A stretch of DNA of 64,000 nt from Monocercomonoides exilis. Its lineage: Eukaryota; Preaxostyla; Oxymonadida; Polymastigidae. Positions 11,501-22,713 of the stretch are shown in pieces. The stretch covers positions 1 to 64,000 of the forward strand of contig LSRY02000068.1 in the NCBI GenBank assembly GCA_001643675.2, given 5' to 3'. A program made the translations under genes and the position numbers. Within the stretch, counting starts at the first letter, position 1. Every line of letters begins with the position of its first letter. Under the pieces are notes generated by a model. It searched no databases. It was not told where the DNA came from and worked only from the letters and a program-made list of their open reading frames with translations.

Positions 11501-14500
11501 TTATTGGGAAGGATCGGCAAAAGAAAATGACGCAACAAACACAAAATGGGTGTTTGACGATTCAGTTCCACAAGGAGCAAATATATCAATTCTGTTTTAT
11601 CTGTTTCCTCCTTCAACCGAGATTATTTATGTGGAAAGTGGAGTGGAGACTTTTCAGGAGTGCGGTAGCAAAGTGTATCCCTGTTTGAGCATTCCAATTG
11701 GAGTCGATGCATTGAACGAAAACAAAAAGATTGTTCATTTGAACAACGAAAATGAGCTGAATGAAACAATTGACAGAAATGGACTTCCACTCACGATTGA
11801 AGGAGAAAGGGCAGATAGATCAGAGTTGAAGATCTATGAATTTGGGTGCTTTTCTTTGAACTCAGGAACAGCTGCAACAACATTCACGCTTTCTCAGCTT
11901 ATTTTTGTTCTTCCCCAGCCGCAACATGGAACAGAAAGCTTGGTTAACTCGATGATTTTTGTTAGTACTGGTCGCTTCTCTGTTGTTAATTGTCTCTTTG
12001 GAGCAGACGATGAATTAGGCGTTGAAACTGACATGTTGATTTCGTCGGTGATTGGAGGATTCATCGGTTTTGATTCAGTTTCATTATCAAAACTAAAATT
12101 TTCTGGAGAAAGTGGGATCACACACACAAGTGGTGGAAGAATTTTGATGGAAAATTGTAATGTGACTTCTGTTTCAAGTGACGGAGAAGGATTAATGATA
12201 GGTGAAGCAGGAAGCATAGTGTCTTTGAAAAATATTCTTGTAAAGACAAGCGTAAATGGAAATGGGCATTTCTTGAAATCCATAAATGCCTCTCAGATTG
12301 AAATATCAGAAGGATGCATTTTTGAAGGATGCCAATCTGTGATAAAAGACGGAGGATTCCTGCATTGTGAAACGAGCGATGAAGGAGAATTGAGTATTAA
12401 AGACTCAAAGATTCTATTGTGCTCCGTTTCAACGTTAAGCGGAAGGGGAGGAGGAATTTTCTTGCATCTATTATCTGAAGCAAATTGCAACTATCAGTTC
12501 ACCAATATAATCTTTTCAAAAAATACTGCTCAGCACGGGAATGATGTGTTCCTTTCCTGCGTCGATTTGAACAAAAGCGTAAGCTCATCGAGATTTGAAA
12601 CACTCGTTGGAGACCGAATGGGAACATCAACTGAAATGGAAGGAATGGATGGATTCGTTTTTTGTGATTCTCCAATAGATTTGTCTTTTCTTTTGAACCA
12701 GAGAAAAGCATCAGAAAATATCATTTCAGATCTTGGATTTGATATATTGGGCTGTGGAACAGAAGAATATCCTTGTAATTCATTCTGGAGGGGTTATATG
12801 AACATTAATTTTATGCTTTCTAAAAAGACACTGAACGTCATACAATCAACAAAGGTGACAGATGCTTTTGACTTGTCAGGATTCACTGTACGTTCATCTG
12901 ATGAATTGTTATATTGTTCGATTTTTGTGGATTCAACAATTTCTTCGTCTTTGCCTTCTTCATCATCTTCATTAGCTGTTTTTTCATCCTCGTCAGAAAC
13001 AAGTTTTCAACGAATAGCATTTCAAATTCCTTCTGGCTTCGCTTCTAGTCATCGAAATTTGTTTTCATCAAATTCTGAAAGCGATCTTTCGTTGATTAAC
13101 GTTTCATTCTCCTCCTCCTCCTCCTCATCTTCATTAGACTATACATTGATAACTGCAATAGGCAACTTTGTTCTGTTGAAGAGATGTGCTGTCGAAATGC
13201 TTTCATTTTCTGAGGCACCGCTGCAATTAATGTGTTCTTCAACATTCAATGAAAGCAATTTTTTGAATGTTTCATCTCCGAATTGTGAAGAAGGAGGAAT
13301 TATGAAAGTTGCATTGAGTGAAGATAATAAAATGATAATTGAAAACAGCTCGATGAAGCTGTGCTCTTGTTCATTGAGCAATGGAAGAGGAGGAGCTGTA
13401 TTCATCAACTGCTCATCAGCAAATCAGAAATTACCTTTTATATTTAGCTCGACAATATTTGAAGAGAATAACGCATTTACGGGTAAGAATGCGTTCATTA
13501 TTAGTTCTGACTTGAACCAAACTGTGTCAGAGCTTTCTTTTGCATTTGATTATTTGATATTTGCTGATGACTCAAATGCATTTACCGGAAGCGATGGAAG
13601 GTCAATCGATGTGGATCTATTTCGATATCTAATTTGGTATCAATCTGATGCAGTTTATCTATCTTCAGCTGGGTGCGATGTTAAGCGGTGCGGAAGCGAG
13701 GCAGATCCATGTGAAAGCTTTTGGAAAGGGATGATGCAAGTGGGTGGAGAAGCTTCGCGAAAGAAAATGATTATTGACAGATCAACAATCATTAGAGACA
13801 TGTTTGATTTGTCAAATTTCTCTATCGAATCACAAAAAAGTGAAATTGAAGAGGAAGTTAAGCCTGCACTAAATATGGAGCTGAATTCTATGATCAAGAA
13901 TCAACATTTTTTGCTTCTTGAATCAATTTCTATTTTCACTTTGGCTTCTTTTGTAAATGCAGAAAAGGCTGTAATTTTGAATGAAATAGGTGAGCTTCAA
14001 TTTAGCAATTGTGCTCTTTCTTCATATGCATCGACACAGCAGCCAGGGGATTATTCATTTGTGATTTCTAGAAGTGGAATTATCAAAGCAGATAAACTTT
14101 TAATCCAGGACATCAATGCGATTCAGTCAATTTTCGTTCTGGAATGGAATTGTAAATGTTTAGTTTCAGAAGTGACATCTATTTCTGTGAGAATAGTATC
14201 AGGAAGTCTCTTTTTTTTTGAAGAAGAAACAAAAATAAATGGTAATTCTGCTTCTTTAATATGCAATGGATCCAGTTTTAACACTATAACAAGATTGGAT
14301 AATGGACCAAGTTGGTTATCTGTAAAAACAAATCAGTCCATTGAACTTCAGGTGAACAATTCAGTATTCGAGTCGATCAAAGCAGGCGATTCAGAAAAAG
14401 GAGGAATGGGATTTTTCGTCTTAACCGAAGAGAGTTCGATGAAGATTTCACAGTGCAAAATTTTGCAATGCGGATGCTCCAATACAAAAGGAAAAGGAGG

Positions 14501-17500
14501 AGGAGTGTACATTTTTTCAGAGTTATTCGGGAAACTTGATTTTGCCTTCATAAAATGTGACTTTGATGGAAATATCGCGTGGAGGGGAAAAGATGTTTTC
14601 GTAGAATGTCGGAATATTGAATCTCAAATAAACGAAACGCAATTCAAATTTGACATTCAAGATGGAAGATACAATCGAATAAATGCCATTTACGGAATTG
14701 ATGCAATCCACAACAACCCAACTGATTTGATGGATTTCATTACAATTTATCAGCAAAGCACTATTTTTGTCTCATCTGGGCAAGAAATGCGAGGCGAAGA
14801 TAGCAGACAATGCGAACCAGTCAAATTGCCTTGTAAAACAGTTTCATATGGAGTGGATCATGTTTATGGAGATTTGCTGAGAATGCTAATAATTGATGAA
14901 GAAAGTACGATCAGCAAGGAAATGGAATTGGAGAATCTGATACTTAAATCGCTGAATAAACAAAAAGCAACAATTCGTTTTGATGACCCCTTGGAAAAAT
15001 CACGAGATTATATCATTGATGCACTGAATGATGTGTTGATTGAGAGAATTTCGTTTTCGTTTTCTTCTTTTCAGCAGATCACTCAAGGCTCAGTGTTTCA
15101 TGCGAAAAACTGTTCTCTTGCAATGGCCATTTGCACTTTCACTTCATTTGATTGCTCATCGCCATCATCCGTCAACATTCTAATTTCTGTTGATTCAGCA
15201 GTTTGTTCATTTAGAGATGTGAATATTAATAATTTGGCATGCAAGTCAATTGCAACTGCAAGTGGTGGCTTTTTACTGTTGCAAGAAGTTAATTTGGATA
15301 ATGTTAAAAGTGAACAGAGTTGCATCATTGCAAAGGATACAGAATTAGATGTTACATCTTCAAATTTCGTTGGAGTGGATGTAACTTCTGACACATCTGC
15401 TATTGTATTGGTTATTTCAAGCAATGAGAAAATGCATATTGACAATTGTACGTTTGATAAAAGTTCGTCTCTTTCAAAAAAAGGAATTTCAGCCACTCTT
15501 ATGCATTCAACAAACGTAATAATGGATTCTTGCTTATTCTCAAATAACACGCAACGAGAAAAAAACGAAAATGAAAGCGTTCTGTTTGACGATGTTTGTG
15601 TTTGGAATGGATCAATGCTCCATTTAATTAATTGCTCAGCAATCGTCATGGACGCTTCCTTTTCCACTTGTGATGCCGGAGGATTGAGCGTAAATGGAGG
15701 TTGTGTCTCCTTGCAAGCTGTAAATTTCACGGATATCAGGAAGCAAATCAATAAGTATCCTTCCTCCAGAAGAAATATAATCTGTACCAATTCTGGGCTG
15801 TTGGATGTTGTCAGCCTGAAAGGCGGTGATGGATTGAAGGACAATACCTCTCTTTGGATCCTCAGCGACGGATGCGCTCTGTCTGGCCTGGCTGCTGAAA
15901 GGCCATCTCCGTTTTTCATGCCAACCCTCCAAGCGATCGACACAAACATAGAAGGCAATGAAGCTGTGCTGACCTTCACAGGAGCCCTGCTCCTCCCCTG
16001 CAATCTGTCCTTCCGCATCATCACAGCCATCGGCGATGTGGAGCTGATCGACAGGCACGATTTCCACGAAGACAGCTTTGTGTCTGAGAACAGCACAATC
16101 GCCAAAATACCAGCAGCTGTGATTTCAGATGCGCCAGACACTGCAGATGTGTACGGCTGCATTCTATTTGGGGATGCCATTAATCCATCTTCAACTGAGC
16201 TTGCTATTCTGAAGAACAAAACAGAATCGAAGACTGGAAATGATAATTTGGTTAAAGGAGGAAAAGAAGGAAAATCATCATGGGCTCTTATAATTGCAGT
16301 AATATTTGTTGTTCTGTTCTTGATTGTTCTTGTTGTTTCAATTATTGTCACCGTTCGATGGAGAAAACAAAAAAGACGAACAAAGGAGTTGGAGATAATT
16401 GTGGAAGATACAGTGAAGAAGGATCCGAAGGCGTTTGAGATGGTGACGATGGAGATGTCGCCTGAGGCGCAGTGGAGGAGGGCTGAGAGGGAGGCTGAGA
16501 AGAAGAATGAAGAGAGGATAAAGAAGAGGGCGTTTGAGAATAGCTTGGGACATTCAGAGTCATCTGAGCATCTTCTGTCCGAGAGTGGCTCCACAGAATA
16601 CATTTTTGGCCAAGACTCAGACAAGATTCCTGAATGGATGCTGGAGAAGGTGGATGAGAAAGAAGAGGAGGAGGAAGAGGCCAGAAAGCGAACACCATCA
16701 CCATCCATCTCATCCACTTCAACCACTTCAACGACTGATTCAGATTCCACTTTTGTTCGGGGAGAGGATCTGTGTCCGACAACCTCGTCGATGTCGAACT
16801 TGGTGGATGCAATGGCATGCTCATCACCTCATGAGAAGCTGATTGTGGACTTGAGGGATTCGCTGTTCATGCTGCTTCATGGAAGGAATAAGACAAAGGA
16901 GATGGCAATTGGAAGTCTTCAAGAAAGGGAGATGACAGCTGCCCAGATCCTGTTCTGGGTGGCTAATCTCGCGCTCCACTCATTTGATGAAATGGAAAAT
17001 GAATTATCTTCTTTGGCAAATCTGAGTCCTCATATCATTCTGTTCTCAGAGCACATGGTCATCTGTATCGCTCTTCACTCTGATTGCTCATCAGACTCAG
17101 ATACCTCTTCCATCTCTTCATCAACTGTTGTAACATCTGCCAGTGATGATGATGATGATGATTCCCTGCCCTCATCTGCCTTTGAGGATGAGGATGATTT
17201 CAAAAAAGAGTGCCTGAGGTGGAAGGCGCCTGAATTACTGATCAACAAGAAGATGATGGCAACAAAGGAAGCAGTTTCATTTTCGATTGGGATGATGCTG
17301 TGGGAGTGCTTGACACTTCAGATCCCATTTGGAGAATACGAAGCGGAAGTTGCCGGACAGAAGATTGTGAAAGGAGAAAGGCCTGATATGTCTTCCGTGG
17401 AGGAGGGAAATGAAGAAAAAACAATAAAGGCCTGTCTTTCCCACAATCCCTCTGGCAGACCAAGTCTGGTCAATCTTAAGAGGGGGTTCATATCTCACTT

Positions 17501-17669
17501 TCCAAAGGGAATGGCAATCTTGACTGTTGCAGATGCAATCGACTTCGAGCAAGACACGCAATACTATGCCAAATGCAGTTCAAGCGGAGTCAGCCATGCA
17601 AAAAGATCCGTTGACCATCACCAGATTGAGGATGATGAAAAATCACTTTTGACTCGCATGCATTTGTGA
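5542..17669 (+). CDS. Giant beta-helix receptor-like protein with transmembrane helix and pseudokinase-like tail
   Basis: Proposed gene: exon 1 is 5542-5699 (ATG start), a 47-bp GT-AG intron is 5700-5746, and exon 2 is 5747-17669, giving about 4026 residues. Exon 1 begins with a hydrophobic signal-peptide-like segment (AFQLFIIIFKALFTWL). The ectodomain is a parallel beta-helix type repeat protein with many GGG-I/M-Y/F turns and N-glycosylation sequons. It is divided into eight modules, each opened by a CG-x4-PC-x-T/S-like motif near nt 7170, 8191, 9401, 10486, 11660, 12752, 13690 and 14811. One membrane helix (SSWALIIAVIFVVLFLIVL) lies near residues 3563-3588, followed by a basic stop-transfer. 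The cytoplasmic part is acidic and Ser-rich, with a kinase C-lobe signature: RWKAPELL, GMMLWECL, IPFGEY, GERPD, PSGRPSL. I find no glycine loop, VAIK lysine, HRD or DFG, so it is probably a pseudokinase. Ligand and pathway are unknown. Confidence 0.85.
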
Positions 17670-18695
17670 AAGAAGACATTAGCATTACACAAGAATATGA
17701 AGAAAACATGCTAAGACGATTCTCAATCTTTACAATGGGGTTGGATCGATCGTTTTCTGAATATACAAAAACATGGAATGGATATAGCATAATTCCAAAA
17801 CAAAAAAAAAAAAAATGAAATGAAATGAAAAAGAAAAAAAAAGAAAGAAAGAAAATTTTTTAAATAAAATAAATAGCGGTTGTCCACAACGGAGACTCAA
17901 CCCAATGATCATCATTTTCATTTTGTCACTCCATCTTTAAACAAAATAAACACACGTGTAAATTCATGCAAAGAATTTGAAGTTGCTGTCTCAGAAACAT
18001 GAACAAAAAATAAAATAAAAACAAATCGCCTTTATCCAATTTGCAACTTGTTATCACCAAATCACAAGCACTTCGCAATAAAAAAACTTTCTCGTCATAA
18101 TTTGAAGAGAAAATTATCAATAGCGCTCTTTAGTATGTTTTTAGATTACATTCGGGATTTTAATGCACGCCATAAAATAATAAACCTCAATATTCATCTG
18201 TAGTCATGATATTCAAATTTTTCTATCTGCAAAAGTTTTATTATATATATGATCAACATTTTTGAAAGATTACAATTTTTGTGTAATGTTTAATAATAAT
18301 TCTCTTTATTTTCACTTTTGAGTTAAAGACAAATAAACACATTAACAACATGATAAAGCAATTCTGAACTATCCTTTCACACACTTTAGCTAAAGGTTTG
18401 CATTTGTGAGGGAAATTAACAAATTGAGTAAATAGTAGTTCTTATTTTCAAAACTACTCATCATATTAACATTTCTATAATGAGGGAAGTCTTAAGATTG
18501 CTCTGCAAGATATTATAAAACAAAACTTAACAATAAAAAACCAAAATCTTTTTTTCTTTATTTTTTCAATGAAATGCATGAAATGAGATTTATTAGTGAA
18601 AGAAACATGTTTTCAATATTGTTCATTAATATTTGTAAAAGAGATTTTTCATCTCAAAATATCTCAATTACAAACATGCTAAATTTTGGAGGCAT
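17670..18695. other. Spacer between convergent genes
   Basis: AT-rich DNA separating the 3' ends of the receptor-like gene (plus strand) and the F-box gene (minus strand). It starts with A-rich runs near 17803-17870. I see no RNA gene and no credible open frame. Confidence 0.5.
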
Positions 18696-21600
18696 TCATT
18701 CTTGTTCGTCTTGTTTGATCTCTCTGACTATAAACACACCTTTCATTAACAACCGAAGGATAATCTCTTCTGTTCTTGAATTTCTATGAAATTTTTGTTT
18801 TTCAATTCTTTCAAAGTGGCGCTGCAAAAGTTTTGATTCAAATTCTTTATCTGCTCCGTCCGTTTTCATATCACTTGAATTAAGAGAATCATTTGAAATA
18901 TCTTTTTTGCTATCGTTTTCTTGATCGCAATTTTCATTGCTATTCCCACTTTTAATTTCATTTTTATGAGCCTCTTCGTTCTTATCTTCAACTTCATGAA
19001 AGTCTTCTTCTTCTTCTTCCTCTTCTTCTTCTTGGCCTTGTGCTGTCCTCATCATTGCTTCTTCTGTCTTCCGCGCTTGTCTCCGCTCAATTTTTCTCTT
19101 TTCAATCTCCGCCAATTCTTCATTTTTCTCCTCCTCCTCTTTTTTTTTCCATATTTTCTCTCTTTCGTTGAGTTCAAAGTCAATTTCATCTTCAAACTGG
19201 TCGTCCACATCTCCCTGCTCGGTTTGTTGCTCCTCTAATCCTTCGCAGCACGTAAGCTCCAATGTGTCCAAATTGGGAATCGGATGATTATTCAGAATCA
19301 TCAAAGATGTCTGAGTAATGTTAGTAGTCATAGATAAGTCCAGCTTTTGAATAGAGCAAATTGGACAAGTCAGATAGCCACGTGGGCTTTGGCCGGAAGG
19401 TGTTTTGGATGAAGACGGTGAAGCTATGCTTTGAGTTGAGAGAGATGAAGAAGCAGAGGCATCATGCAAAGCGGAAGTGTTGCTTGCAGTTGAAAGCCCA
19501 TTTGCACCTTCGCAAGGAGCAAGCCAATGTGTTGAAGAAGAAGCGAGTTCTGCGCATTCCTTTTTCTGAGGCTCTTCTTGTTGCGGCTCTTCTTCTTCTG
19601 TTTCTTCGTCCATTTCTATTGACATCTTTTGATTGCTCTGAGGATAATGCATCATCTTCCTTATTCCATCATCTGTTATATTTTCACAATTACTAAGAGA
19701 TAAAATTTGAAGAGTCGAAGGAAGTTCCTTTCCTGTTGTGCCATCTCTATGCCACAGGCATAAGCGATATAGCCATTTTATACCATCATCAGTTATATCG
19801 CAACAGTCACTAAGATTCAGCTCACAAATCCCGCAACTGCTGTTTCCTGGATTTATTGAAATTCCATTCGGTGCTGTATAAGGATATGTACCGAAAGGAG
19901 AACAGCAAAGACAAATCCATTCAATAGACTCATCTGTTATTGATGTGCACTGAGACAGATTAAGCACCTTCAGCTTTTGTGCTAATAAGGTAGGTTGAAT
20001 GAATTGCAGTGATGAATTGTCTTCAGTATCAGCTGTTGGAGATGCGGTGCTTGAACTCGATTTGTCTTTTTCTTCATCCTTATTTGAAAACGAACTTTTG
20101 TGGGAGCTTAGCATGTGGCGAATGCATTCATCGTCAATATCATCGACTCCAGATAATATCAGCTTCGATAATCCCATTTTGGAGATGATTTTTGAGCACT
20201 GATGCTTCTTTCTCAAATGATCGCACATTGATAAATCCAGCGAATCGAGATTAGGCGCAGCTTCGCTCAGCGACAAGAGAAAATCTGAAGTGATAACATC
20301 GTGGTGAACAATTGAGAAAGAGGTGAGATCAGAAAAATAATGAGATCTGCGAATTCCTTCTGAGAGTGGAGAAAGCTGATGAGCAAAATCCAAATTCAAG
20401 TTTTTAACAAGTGATTTTCTAGCCCTAACTAATTCTTTCTTTTCAGTTTTCTCTTCTTTATCGTCTGATGTTTCAGTGTCAGATCCTGATTCAACAAAGC
20501 ACATTTCATCGAGCTTTCGAATTTTTGACCACCCACCAATGTCCATTTGAATAAGATTACTCATTTGTTGAAATGCCGTAAGCGCAGAGTCTCTCATTCC
20601 TTTCCCGCTGTTTGTAAATTCAACAATTTTCAGAGATGGGAAAAGCTTCGGTAAATATGATAAAATTTCGGGTGTTAATATTGGAGTGTTCGTAAGATCA
20701 AGATGGACAAGTGACAAATAAGGGAAAATTGTTTTTGTAGATATTTTCTTTTCTGTGTCGGATTTGCTTTGAATGCTTGCTTCTGAACTGGCTGAACTTT
20801 CTTCTGACTCCTCAAGCAGTTCGTCATTTATCATCGATTTATTCGAACCATCTTCAGAAGGCTGCTTTTTTTTGCCAGTTGTAGTAAGAGTAAAGTCATT
20901 CAAATTTTCGCAGCCAACAAATGACAAATGCTCCAAGTGCGATAGAACTCCAAAAATTGCACTTATTCCTCCTTGAGGCAATGTCAATTCTGAACTTTCA
21001 AAGTGAAGGTGCTGAAGAGTGGATTGGTGTTGAATAAGCGATTCAGTAATAAATTCCTCAAAACCTTCATCAGAAAATGTGAAAGAATCACCAATAATTT
21101 TTAAGGATCTCAATGAAATTCCTTTCTGAGTATTTTCTCCTCCCTGCAATGATGCAGGAACTGTTTGCTTTTCCGTTGAAGAATTCGGATACCAGTAGCT
21201 TCCCTTTGAATTGTCCTTGTTATCAGCTTCACTGTATTCCGATGCCTCTTCCTCCTTCAATTCGTCGAATTGTTCCATTTCGATTCCTCCGCTTCCATTT
21301 AGAAAAGCAATCAAAGCACCTTCAGGATCTCCATTATCTTTTTCTTCTTCCTCTTCCTCCTCTTCCTCATTCCCTTCGAGAATTTCTTCTTCTTCAAATT
21401 TAAATGTTACGTTTTTCAAATTAGTGCATTTTTTTCCAAGTAGATAAAATGCTTGACAGTAATCATCAACGTCATCGCAATTTGAATTGCAAGAAATTTC
21501 CAGTGTTTCGATAACAGATTCCAAGTATCGTGATATTGTTGTTATAGTGTGATAAGAAAGAGAAGGAACGTTTATTGCCTTCAAAACAGTTAAAGTTCGA

Positions 21601-21872
21601 CAATTATTAAAGCATAGAGCCTTAAGAGCTTGATCAGTAATATAAGCAGAGCCATTCAAATTAACATGATGAATTGCATTCATGCATCTGCGTGATAAAG
21701 ATATTAAGGTGCTGTCATCCAAAATTCCAGCAGTTTCTTGCATGTCAAATGTTTTCCAATACTTTCGGATAATCATTTGCCACTTACGGCAAACAAACTG
21801 AAATCTATAAAATGATAAAATATTTCCATCACATAAAATTTTTGCAAGAACGCTTTCTGGTAGCGAATTCAT
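18696..21872 (-). CDS. F-box and leucine-rich-repeat protein
   Basis: A 1058-residue protein in one uninterrupted frame from ATG to TGA. Residues 1-40 form an F-box (LPESVLAKIL ... VCRKWQMII), the module that binds SKP1 in SCF (CRL1) ubiquitin ligases. Cysteine-type leucine-rich repeats of the FBXL/AMN1 kind follow, for example LNLSQCTSITDESIEWI, LNLSDCCDITDDGIKWL and LSLSNCENITDDGI, separated by long acidic, Ser-rich inserts. The C-terminal ~170 residues are a Glu/Lys-rich coiled coil with a poly-Glu run. In known families the repeats choose the substrate and the F-box links it to the ligase; the substrate here is unknown. Its upstream neighbour, the DCAF1 homologue, is another cullin-ligase receptor. 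The low-complexity inserts make it much longer than typical FBXL proteins. Confidence 0.85.
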   Translation of the reverse strand: MNSLPESVLAKILCDGNILSFYRFQFVCRKWQMIIRKYWKTFDMQETAGILDDSTLISLSRRCMNAIHHVNLNGSAYITDQALKALCFNNCRTLTVLKAINVPSLSYHTITTISRYLESVIETLEISCNSNCDDVDDYCQAFYLLGKKCTNLKNVTFKFEEEEILEGNEEEEEEEEEKDNGDPEGALIAFLNGSGGIEMEQFDELKEEEASEYSEADNKDNSKGSYWYPNSSTEKQTVPASLQGGENTQKGISLRSLKIIGDSFTFSDEGFEEFITESLIQHQSTLQHLHFESSELTLPQGGISAIFGVLSHLEHLSFVGCENLNDFTLTTTGKKKQPSEDGSNKSMINDELLEESEESSASSEASIQSKSDTEKKISTKTIFPYLSLVHLDLTNTPILTPEILSYLPKLFPSLKIVEFTNSGKGMRDSALTAFQQMSNLIQMDIGGWSKIRKLDEMCFVESGSDTETSDDKEEKTEKKELVRARKSLVKNLNLDFAHQLSPLSEGIRRSHYFSDLTSFSIVHHDVITSDFLLSLSEAAPNLDSLDLSMCDHLRKKHQCSKIISKMGLSKLILSGVDDIDDECIRHMLSSHKSSFSNKDEEKDKSSSSTASPTADTEDNSSLQFIQPTLLAQKLKVLNLSQCTSITDESIEWICLCCSPFGTYPYTAPNGISINPGNSSCGICELNLSDCCDITDDGIKWLYRLCLWHRDGTTGKELPSTLQILSLSNCENITDDGIRKMMHYPQSNQKMSIEMDEETEEEEPQQEEPQKKECAELASSSTHWLAPCEGANGLSTASNTSALHDASASSSLSTQSIASPSSSKTPSGQSPRGYLTCPICSIQKLDLSMTTNITQTSLMILNNHPIPNLDTLELTCCEGLEEQQTEQGDVDDQFEDEIDFELNEREKIWKKKEEEEKNEELAEIEKRKIERRQARKTEEAMMRTAQGQEEEEEEEEEDFHEVEDKNEEAHKNEIKSGNSNENCDQENDSKKDISNDSLNSSDMKTDGADKEFESKLLQRHFERIEKQKFHRNSRTEEIILRLLMKGVFIVREIKQDEQE

Positions 21873-22713
21873 AATTGTTTTATTGATCTTAAATCATTTT
21901 CCCTGTAATTTTTTTTTCAAAACTGATAAAAACCAATAATGATAAAGAAATAAGTATTTGTTGTTGGATATTTGAATAAATAACTAATAAGCAGACGCAA
22001 CAAAATATTATTTATTTGTTTTTCCATTCCTTTGATATTAATGAAAAGTTTTGTTTAAACAAAAAACAAAATATTAAAGATAATCATATTGAATTCATTT
22101 TCAAAAAAATAATCTAATAAATGTCAGTAAACTATATTTGTTTTTCATAAAAAATACCGAACTTTTTCGTGTTGAATGAATAATAATTATCAAGATTTTT
22201 TTTGTTGAAACAGAAAGTTTTAAATGTCAATAAAAATTGTATCAGTTACTGCTTCTTTTTCCATAGCAATCACTATAATAAAAAGACGATATCATAAAAA
22301 CAATTATTTTTAATTGATTGATGATTGAAAAGTGTTAAAGTCGTTCAAAATGTGCAAAAAGTGTGAAATGAATGAAGTGTGATTCTGCACATCCCAAACG
22401 CTCACATTAACAAAATGAAAACAATTTTGTTTGTCGAATTTTTTGAGAATAAATAAATAAATAAATAAATAGAAGCAACATTCACCCTTTCACCAAAGAT
22501 GAATGTGTATATAAGCGGTAAAATGCGTGAATGAAAATCTCACTGGCACACATGCATTTCATAAATATTTTCTTAAGCGCAGAATGAGCATTTTAAGATC
22601 AACAACTTCATTTACAAAGAAAACATTAACCCCAGTCATCTATTTATTCACATGTGATTTTGTTGCAATATACATAAAAATTTTGATTCCTTTTAATTTT
22701 TCTGTGAGAATTA
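21873..22713. other. AT-rich spacer with a short AAAT repeat
   Basis: Upstream region of the F-box gene and downstream region of the DCAF1 gene (both on the minus strand). It contains an (AAAT)n run near 22449-22472 and otherwise AT-rich DNA. No gene is visible. Confidence 0.5.

Noticed and set aside
15098-16750. 550-codon open frame on the minus strand inside the giant receptor gene
   Set aside because: It is the antisense of a well-supported coding region with signal, repeat, membrane and kinase-like features. Long antisense frames are expected from the Ser-rich, A/G-biased codons of the sense strand.
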